From Flavipsychrobacter sp. (lineage in GTDB: Bacteria; Bacteroidota; Bacteroidia; Chitinophagales; Chitinophagaceae), in contig JAJNBR010000011.1 in NCBI GenBank assembly GCA_021156265.1, positions 1 through 21,858 on the forward strand: a DNA stretch of 21,858 nucleotides, written 5' to 3'. How positions within the stretch are numbered: position 1 is the first letter of the stretch; each line of letters begins with the position of its first letter. The notes under the pieces were generated by a model. The model saw only the letters and a list, made by a program, of their open reading frames with translations. It made no database searches and had not been told where the DNA came from. Positions 16,915 through 21,858 of this stretch are shown piece after piece. Made by a program: the position numbers and the translations under genes.

Positions 16915-17742
16915 ATGCATCATACCTGTCTATCCATGTACCACAACGTTAAACTCCCTTTCCTGTTGGAAACAGACGCCTGGGTGCTCATCTCAATTCT
17001 GTTTGTACTGATGATCATATCCATAAGGCTTGGGGCATATTTGGGAAAACATCGGCGATTAAAAACTGAATTCCAGGATAATCCTGCCAACGCAACTATC
17101 TATGGTTCAATTTTTGGGTTGTCCGCTTTTTTACTTGCTTTTTGTTTTAGCATGAGCAGCACGCGTTATGAGAACCGCCACCAGGCTATTATTACCGAAG
17201 CAAACGCCCTTGGTACCGCGATCCTCCGCGCAGATCTGTATCCCGAAGCCGATCGTATTATTATGCGCAAGCATTTCAAAAATTACCTACAAGCAAGGAT
17301 TGATTATATTACTGCAGGACCTGACATAAAGAAAATAATTGCAGCCGAAGGTGCCCAGGCAATCCATCAGGCATTATTATGGGAGCATGCTGTCGGATTT
17401 TCAAAAAGAAATCCGAGTGTGATTATTTCGGGGCAAATGTTACCTGGTTTAAATGAGACCTTCGATATGGCAGAAGCAACGAGAAATAGTGAACTGATCC
17501 GCGTGCCCGAGACCGTTGTGGTCATGCTGTTCATTCTCTCTGTGATTGCGGCGTTCTTTGTGGGTTATCTATCGATTGGCAAGGGACTCTTTGACTGGCT
17601 TACCGGAGTCGGTTTTTGCTTGCTGAGCTCGCTTGTAATTTTCGTAACACTTGACCTTGACCGCCCCCGCCGGGGATTGATACAAATGAAGGCAAGCTGG
17701 TATTCAATTACTTCATTAATGAACATGTTTGAGGATCAATAG
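16915..17742 (+). CDS. DUF4239 (bestrophin-like) integral membrane protein
   Basis: The 275-residue protein has two N-terminal membrane helices (about 21-43 and 61-80), a soluble helical middle, and two C-terminal helices (about 198-220 and 226-247). Family-style motifs are the FSMSSTRYENRHQ-x-I-x-EANALGTAILRADLYPE stretch after helix 2 and LDLDRPRRGLI after helix 4. These match my memory of DUF4239/bestrophin-like proteins, some of which are proposed to be ion channels; function here is unproven. The start is uncertain: an in-frame ATG at 16936 (MYHN) is an alternative and neither has a clear Shine-Dalgarno. It follows the LytTR gene by about 90 bp in the same direction, so it may belong to or be a target of that system. 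A strong terminator follows it. Confidence 0.85.
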   Translation: MHHTCLSMYHNVKLPFLLETDAWVLISILFVLMIISIRLGAYLGKHRRLKTEFQDNPANATIYGSIFGLSAFLLAFCFSMSSTRYENRHQAIITEANALGTAILRADLYPEADRIIMRKHFKNYLQARIDYITAGPDIKKIIAAEGAQAIHQALLWEHAVGFSKRNPSVIISGQMLPGLNETFDMAEATRNSELIRVPETVVVMLFILSVIAAFFVGYLSIGKGLFDWLTGVGFCLLSSLVIFVTLDLDRPRRGLIQMKASWYSITSLMNMFEDQ

Positions 17743-17770
17743 ATAAGCTATAGCTACAGGTATAAAAACA

Positions 17771-17801
17771 AAAAAGCCTGCAATCAACTTGCAGGCTTTT
17801 T
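17771..17801. terminator. Bidirectional terminator between the DUF4239-like gene and tRNA-Asp
   Basis: GCCTGCAA (17776-17783) pairs perfectly with TTGCAGGC (17789-17796) around TCAAC. A-run and T-run flanks give a U-tract on either strand. It ends the plus-strand DUF4239-like gene and the minus-strand tRNA. Confidence 0.92.
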
Positions 17802-17802
17802 G

Positions 17803-17876
17803 CGGACCGGACGGGACTCGAACCCGCGACCTCCGCCGTGACAGGGCGGCATTCTAACCAACTGAACTACCGATCC
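17803..17876 (-). tRNA. tRNA-Asp (anticodon GTC)
   Basis: The minus strand folds as a canonical 74-nt tRNA. The acceptor GGATCGG pairs with CCGGTCC (one G-T wobble), and the D arm contains AGTTCAGTTGGTTAGAA. The anticodon stem CCGCC/GGCGG carries the loop CTGTCAC (anticodon GTC at 17840-17842), and the T arm contains GGTTCGAGTCC. Discriminator is G73, as expected for Asp. The CCA tail is not encoded, so it must be added by the CCA enzyme. Confidence 0.97.
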
Positions 17877-17895
17877 ATGTTCCCTGTTGGGGTTG

Positions 17896-17928
17896 CAAAG
17901 ATAAGGGCAATTTCTTCAATTCTGCAAA
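17896..17928 (-). promoter_or_regulatory. Bacteroidota-type promoter of tRNA-Asp
   Basis: On the minus strand TTTG (complement of 17925-17928), 21 nt, then TATCTTTG (complement of 17896-17903), a perfect TAnnTTTG. The predicted start lies about 15 nt before the mature tRNA 5' end at 17876. Confidence 0.75.
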
Positions 17929-17953
17929 TCTTCTTTTAAAAAATTTCAAACCT

Positions 17954-17961
17954 TACTTTTG
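17954..17961 (+). promoter_or_regulatory. Likely -7 box of the accA promoter
   Basis: TACTTTTG matches TAnnTTTG perfectly and lies 17 nt before the accA ATG at 17979. No TTTG occurs at the expected -33 distance, so the promoter call rests on the -7 box alone. It is back to back with the tRNA-Asp promoter. Confidence 0.5.
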
Positions 17962-17978
17962 TACACTAAACTACTACT

Positions 17979-18938
17979 ATGCAGTTTTTGGATTTTGAGA
18001 AACCACTCGAGGATTTGCACGCGCAGATAGACAAATTGAAAGAGATGTCTGCAAAAAACCAGGTGGATGTAACCAATACCATCCGCGAGCTTGAGGCGTC
18101 TGTTGAGAAGACTCGTTCGCAGATATATGAGAACCTTACCCCATGGCAGCGGGTTCAGCTGAGCCGCCACCCGGAGAGGCCGTATACATTATATTATATC
18201 GAAAAGATATTCAGCAACTTTAGCGAACTGTATGGCGACCGCCAGGTAAAAGATGACAAAGCGATGGTAGGTGGTATGGCTGAACTCGACGGCATGCCGG
18301 TAATGGTAATGGGCCAGCAAAAGGGTATCAACACTAAAATGCGCCAGATGCGCAATTTTGGTATGGCAAACCCTGAAGGATACCGCAAGGCGCTACGTCT
18401 GATGAAGATGGCAGAAAAATTCAATCGGCCGATTATCACGCTCATAGATACTCCTGGTGCATATCCCGGTCTTGAAGCAGAGGAGCGCGGACAAGGCGAA
18501 GCCATTGCCCGTAACCTGTTTGAGATGATCAATTTAAAAGTGCCGGTGATATGCGTGATCATCGGTGAAGGCGCATCAGGCGGCGCATTGGGCATTGGCA
18601 TAGGCGACAAAGTAGTTATGCTGGAGAACACTTGGTATACTGTAATCTCGCCCGAATCATGCTCTTCTATCCTGTGGCGCAGCTGGAACTTTAAAGAAAA
18701 GGCCGCCGACCAGTTACGTCTTACATCTGAAGATATGAGCAAGTTCAAGCTGGTGGACGATGTTATTCCCGAACCATTAGGCGGCGCACATGCCAAGCCG
18801 GAGGAAATGGCGGAGACATTAAAGCAATACCTGGTAAAATCACTCTCAGAGCTGAACAAACTGGAGGCTGAAACACGCATCGACAAACGCATTGAGAAGT
18901 TTTCTAAAATGGGATTCTTCGAAGAAACAAACGCATAA
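17979..18938 (+). CDS. accA: Acetyl-CoA carboxylase carboxyltransferase subunit alpha
   Basis: The 319-residue protein is the usual length for AccA, which with AccD transfers the carboxyl group from carboxybiotin to acetyl-CoA to make malonyl-CoA for fatty-acid synthesis. It has the N-terminal helical region with FEKPLEDL and LTPWQRVQLSRHPERPYTLYYI, then the crotonase-fold core. Hallmarks are GMANPEGYRKALRLM, LIDTPGAYPG (155-164) and the oxyanion-hole stretch IGEGASGGALG (195-205), followed by YTVISPE and ILW-x-SW. A late motif is LVDDVIPEPLGGAH (258-271). The start is fixed by the conserved MQFLDFEKP opening. Only 38 bp separate it from dapA, so the two are probably cotranscribed. Cytoplasmic. 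Confidence 0.97.
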   Translation: MQFLDFEKPLEDLHAQIDKLKEMSAKNQVDVTNTIRELEASVEKTRSQIYENLTPWQRVQLSRHPERPYTLYYIEKIFSNFSELYGDRQVKDDKAMVGGMAELDGMPVMVMGQQKGINTKMRQMRNFGMANPEGYRKALRLMKMAEKFNRPIITLIDTPGAYPGLEAEERGQGEAIARNLFEMINLKVPVICVIIGEGASGGALGIGIGDKVVMLENTWYTVISPESCSSILWRSWNFKEKAADQLRLTSEDMSKFKLVDDVIPEPLGGAHAKPEEMAETLKQYLVKSLSELNKLEAETRIDKRIEKFSKMGFFEETNA

Positions 18939-18976
18939 TATGTCATTATAAAAAGGGAGATTGCTCCTTACAACAT

Positions 18977-19852
18977 ATGAATCAATTCAGAGGAACCGGT
19001 GTAGCATTGGTAACACCGTTCAACAAAGACGGACACATAGATTTCCCATCGCTGGAAAAGGTGGTAGAACAAGTGATAACAGGCGGCGTAAACTACTTGG
19101 TGGCACTTGGCACTACAGCAGAAACACCCACGCTAACTGACGAAGAAAAGCTCCAGGTGCTGAACTTCGTTATCGAAAAATGTAATGGCCGTGTGCCCGT
19201 GGTTTGTGGTATCGGCGGCAACAACACTGCCGAAGTGCTGCACAACATCGCCACTTACCCGCTCGATAAAGTGGCTGGCATATTGAGTGTGGTACCATAC
19301 TACAATAAACCTACACAGGAAGGCGTTTACCAGCACTTCAAAGCCATCGCTTCGGCTACTACCAAGCCGATCATACTGTATAACGTTCCCGGACGTACTG
19401 TGACCAATATGCTGCCGGCGACCACTCTGCGCCTGGCAAAAGAGTTCAAACACATTGTGGCCGTTAAAGAAGCCAGCGGCAATATGGCCCAGTGCATGGA
19501 ACTTGTTCAAGGCAAACCTGAACACTTCGCCGTTCTTTCAGGCGACGATGACCTGGTGCTGCCGCAGATAGCCATTGGCATGGAAGGTGTCATTTCGGTT
19601 GCTGCCAACTGCTTTACCCAAGACTTTACCGGGATGGTCAACAACGCCCTCAATGGTAAGTTCGAGGAAGCCCGCAAGTTGCATTACAAATTATTGGAAG
19701 GTATCCACCTGCTCTTTACCGAGGGTAATCCCGCCGGGGTAAAATGCGTACTCAGTATGCAAGGTATCTGCCAGGAACAGATGAGATTGCCCATAGTACC
19801 TGTCAGCGAGGCTACCAGCCAGAAGATCAGGGCCTACATGGGCGGCCTTTAG
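18977..19852 (+). CDS. dapA: 4-hydroxy-tetrahydrodipicolinate synthase
   Basis: The 291-residue TIM-barrel enzyme condenses pyruvate with aspartate semialdehyde, the first committed step to diaminopimelate and lysine. Visible active-site elements are the GTTAET motif (45-50, Thr46-Thr47), the YYNKP loop with Tyr109, YNVPGRT with Tyr135 and Arg140, and the Schiff-base Lys164 in VAVKEASGN. The C-terminal GNPAGVK segment is also typical. Length and start (RGTGVALVTPF close to the N-terminus) match the family. It lies 38 bp after accA; the spacer has a short imperfect stem but no terminator U-tract. Confidence 0.97.
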   Translation: MNQFRGTGVALVTPFNKDGHIDFPSLEKVVEQVITGGVNYLVALGTTAETPTLTDEEKLQVLNFVIEKCNGRVPVVCGIGGNNTAEVLHNIATYPLDKVAGILSVVPYYNKPTQEGVYQHFKAIASATTKPIILYNVPGRTVTNMLPATTLRLAKEFKHIVAVKEASGNMAQCMELVQGKPEHFAVLSGDDDLVLPQIAIGMEGVISVAANCFTQDFTGMVNNALNGKFEEARKLHYKLLEGIHLLFTEGNPAGVKCVLSMQGICQEQMRLPIVPVSEATSQKIRAYMGGL

Positions 19853-19945
19853 GACAAAATAATTTCATATTAATCATCAGGTTAATACCCGGGAAATGCT
19901 TAATTTCGCACTTCCCAAAAAACTAATTAGCAAACTATAATTGTT

Positions 19946-21274
19946 ATGAGTACAATGACTCGTTCAGAAATCGACTTCAAACTTCCCTATAAAGTAGCGG
20001 ATATCAGCCTGGCTGAGTGGGGACGCAAAGAGATCAAACTGGCTGAGGCGGAAATGCCGGGCCTGATGTCTATCCGTGCTGAATACGGTGCCCAAAAGCC
20101 TTTGAAAGGCGCTCGTATCGCAGGTTGCCTGCACATGACCATCCAGACTGCAGTACTCATCGAGACACTGGTAGAACTGGGTGCTGAAGTGCGCTGGAGC
20201 TCTTGCAACATCTTCTCTACACAAGACCATGCTGCTGCTGCTATCGCTGCTGCAGGTATCGGCGTGTTTGCCTGGAAAGGCCAGACACAAGCTGAAGCTG
20301 ACTGGTGCATCGAACAGACACTGTTCTTCGGTGGTGAAGACCGCCCGCTGAACATGATCCTGGATGACGGTGGCGACCTGACCAACATCGTGTTCGACAA
20401 CTACACGGAGCTGGTACAGCATATCAAAGGCCTGAGCGAAGAAACTACTACCGGTGTTCACCGCCTGTACGAGCGTATGCAGAAAGGTACTTTGCCTATC
20501 CCTGCTATCAACGTGAACGACTCAGTTACCAAGTCTAAATTCGACAACAAATACGGCTGCCAGGAATCACTGGTGGACGCTATACGCCGCGCTACCGATG
20601 TTATGATGGCCGGTAAAGTAGCTGTTGTAGGCGGTTACGGCGACGTAGGTAAAGGTTCTGCACTGTCTCTGCGTGGTGCAGGTGTACGTGTTATCGTTAC
20701 CGAGATCGACCCGATCTGCGCACTGCAGGCTGCTATGGATGGCTTTGAAGTAAAGAAGATGGAAGACGCTGTAAAAGAAGCGGACATCATCGTTACTGCT
20801 TCAGGCTGCCGCGACCTGATCACGGAAAAACACTTCCGCCTGATGAAGGACAAAGCTATCGTTTGTAACATCGGCCACTTCGATATCGAGATCGATATGG
20901 CTTGGCTGAACAGCGCTTACGGCAAGACTAAAAACACCATCAAACCACAGGTTGACCTGTACACAATAGATGGCAAAGAAGTGATCGTACTGGCTGAAGG
21001 CCGCCTGGTGAACCTGGGTTGCGCTATGGGCCACCCTTCCTTTGTAATGTCTAACTCCTTCTCTAACCAGACACTGGCGCAGATAGAGCTGTGGAACAAC
21101 CACGCTAACTACGAGAACAAAGTATACGTTCTGCCTAAAATACTGGACGAGAAAGTTGCCCGCCTGCACCTTGCCAAAATTGGCGTGGTACTGGATGAAC
21201 TGACTGATGCCCAGTCTGACTACCTGGGTATTCCTAAGAACGGTCCGTTCAAAGCTGAACACTACCGCTACTAG
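19946..21274 (+). CDS. ahcY: Adenosylhomocysteinase
   Basis: The 442-residue NAD-dependent enzyme hydrolyses S-adenosylhomocysteine to adenosine and homocysteine, keeping the methylation cycle running. Motifs are GCLHMTIQTAVLIETL (60-75, His63), STQDHAAAA, DDGGDLT (140-146) and SEETTTGVHRL with Glu165. NVNDSVTKSKFDN carries Lys196 and Asp200, and the NAD-binding loop is GYGDVGKGSA (230-239). CNIGHFD and GHPSFVMSNSF follow, with the closing KAEHYRY that is characteristic of the family. Full length, no defects. Codon use is strongly biased and regular, in keeping with a highly expressed gene. A one-mismatch -7-like box (TAATTTCG, 19901-19908) lies upstream without a TTTG partner. It ends at a strong terminator. 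Confidence 0.98.
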   Translation: MSTMTRSEIDFKLPYKVADISLAEWGRKEIKLAEAEMPGLMSIRAEYGAQKPLKGARIAGCLHMTIQTAVLIETLVELGAEVRWSSCNIFSTQDHAAAAIAAAGIGVFAWKGQTQAEADWCIEQTLFFGGEDRPLNMILDDGGDLTNIVFDNYTELVQHIKGLSEETTTGVHRLYERMQKGTLPIPAINVNDSVTKSKFDNKYGCQESLVDAIRRATDVMMAGKVAVVGGYGDVGKGSALSLRGAGVRVIVTEIDPICALQAAMDGFEVKKMEDAVKEADIIVTASGCRDLITEKHFRLMKDKAIVCNIGHFDIEIDMAWLNSAYGKTKNTIKPQVDLYTIDGKEVIVLAEGRLVNLGCAMGHPSFVMSNSFSNQTLAQIELWNNHANYENKVYVLPKILDEKVARLHLAKIGVVLDELTDAQSDYLGIPKNGPFKAEHYRY

Positions 21275-21305
21275 TAACACCGCCCATACGGGCTGTTATC
21301 ATATT

Positions 21306-21337
21306 AAAGGCTTCCTCCGGGAGGCCTTTATTTTTTG
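21306..21337 (+). terminator. Rho-independent terminator after ahcY
   Basis: A 10-bp stem, AAAGGCTTCC (21306-21315) with GGAGGCCTTT (21320-21329), one G-T pair, loop TCCG, is followed by a T-run. A smaller bulged hairpin (GCCC-ATAC-GGGC core) lies between it and the ahcY stop codon. Confidence 0.92.
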
Positions 21338-21468
21338 CCATGCCATCAATTAAATTTCTTCCTATGCGTTGATAACTTTTGTTGCCGTTTTCGCCGTTTT
21401 TAAAAAGCCTGCTTTTTTATTGCCGGTGCAGTTAAAGCATTGATAACAAATTATCCGTCAGTGTCCTT

Positions 21469-21485
21469 GTGCGACAATGTCGCAC
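21469..21485. promoter_or_regulatory. 17-bp perfect palindrome, candidate operator
   Basis: GTGCGACAATGTCGCAC has 8-bp arms around a single central A. It has no following U-tract, so it is more like a binding site for a dimeric repressor than a terminator. No adjacent gene is visible in the window. Confidence 0.45.
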
Positions 21486-21510
21486 GTAAAATGATAACCT
21501 TTGTTCAACA

Positions 21511-21645
21511 CTTCCCCTCCACTGGAGGGGTGTAGGGGTGGGTGGCTCGCGATGGGAAAAGTTGAATTGTGTTTCGGAAGTTCATGTCATGTGGACACAC
21601 CCCGCACACGCGCACGCCAGCGCACGCCCCTCTCAAGAAGGGAAG
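21511..21645. repeat. Probable dispersed intergenic repeat element
   Basis: The left part has a dyad CCCCTCC-ACT-GGAGGGG (21514-21530) followed by TGTAGGGGTGGGTGGC. The right part has the roughly complementary CACCCC and GCCCCTCTCAAGAAGGG (around 21597-21642). Paired CCCCTCC/GGAGGGG and CTCTCAAGA elements like this recur between genes of many Bacteroidota; that statement is from memory. A frame across it is an artefact of the repeat. Confidence 0.5.
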
Positions 21646-21858
21646 AAAAAGAAGTAAACTTCCCGACCGCAAGGCTATTTTATGTTGACACACCCCATCA
21701 TTTGTTGTCGTTTGTTGTCGATTTTGTTAGCGAAACGGTTTGCTGCCGACTACTGTTAACACACGCGGGAATTGACCGTCAATGGGTTTGCCTGCACGAT
21801 GTTGACATTTGTTAACGTTTAGACTGTTTTTTAAAAAAATAACGGTTGTTAACATCTC

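Larger units (their letters stand above)
21338..21858. other. Non-coding region with palindrome, probable dispersed repeat and short direct repeats
   Basis: No credible gene was found in these 521 bases. They hold a near-duplicate 14-mer (TGATAACTTTTGTT at 21370-21383 and TGATAACCTTTGTT at 21492-21505) and a 17-bp palindrome (21469-21485). A GC-rich hairpin element follows (about 21511-21645), then an exact 10-bp tandem duplication TTTGTTGTCG (21701-21720). Two partial copies of GACACACCCC and several GTTAAC sites near the right edge complete the list. The promoter of a gene beyond the right edge may lie here. Confidence 0.6.

Noticed and set aside
18194..18946. A 250-codon minus-strand frame opposite accA
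   Set aside because: Long, but Ser/Pro/Ile-rich in the way antisense frames of real genes are; accA on plus is unambiguous.
18939..18976. Possible terminator between accA and dapA
   Set aside because: The stem (AAGGGAG with CTCCTT) is imperfect and no U-tract follows.
19964..21280. Several minus-strand frames opposite ahcY (up to 165 codons)
   Set aside because: Antisense shadows caused by the biased codon use of ahcY.
21400..21418. Terminator-like AAAAAGC/GCTTTTT pairing
   Set aside because: The loop would be only 2-4 nt with a weak A/T stem, and no gene ends here, so it is probably composition.
21501..21815. Plus-strand frame of 104 codons and minus-strand frame of 62 codons at the right end
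   Set aside because: They cross the hairpin repeat element. Translations such as PPLEGCRGGW are typical artefacts of such repeats, and no ribosome-binding site or domain is seen.

Overview
The window looks like a chromosomal segment of a Bacteroidota, most likely a Chitinophagaceae-type organism. This is inferred from gene content and style: a giant secreted beta-helix protein of the type-IX-secretion-cargo kind, a beta-propeller/Y_Y_Y LytS-type sensor kinase, an EGF-like lipoprotein, and TTTG-N21-TAnnTTTG promoters typical of the phylum. No rRNA or marker alignment was possible.

Layout. (1) Bases 1-7635 (minus) are one unbroken reading frame, at least 2545 codons, with its start at 7635 and its end beyond the left edge. 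It has a signal peptide, then three modules of about 880 residues (parallel beta-helix, PDIGA[HY]EF closing motif, beta-sandwich linkers), then an Ig-like segment. (2) Bases 7874-9349 (minus) encode an exported TPR-like protein. (3) Bases 9542-10048 (plus) and 10107-10541 (minus) are two converging small exported or lipid-anchored proteins sharing a bidirectional terminator. (4) Bases 10604-12726 (minus) are a CusS/CusR-like histidine kinase and OmpR-family response regulator pair. (5) A 384-bp spacer with several dyads separates it from a divergent second system (plus): a propeller-type LytS kinase and a LytTR regulator, followed by a DUF4239-like membrane protein. (6) A bidirectional terminator and a minus-strand tRNA-Asp follow. 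(7) Housekeeping genes on plus are accA, dapA and ahcY, ending in a strong terminator. (8) The last 0.5 kb is non-coding, with a 17-bp palindrome and a probable dispersed repeat.

The most interesting signal is regulatory. The hexamer ATTAAA occurs five times at an exact 11-bp period (7758-7808) upstream of the giant surface protein. The same heptamer ATTAAAA occurs twice at 11-bp spacing (12823-12840) upstream of the OmpR-family regulator. Eleven-bp direct repeats are the classic site architecture of PhoB/OmpR-family regulators. This suggests, as inference, that the 10604-12726 two-component system regulates itself and the giant surface protein.
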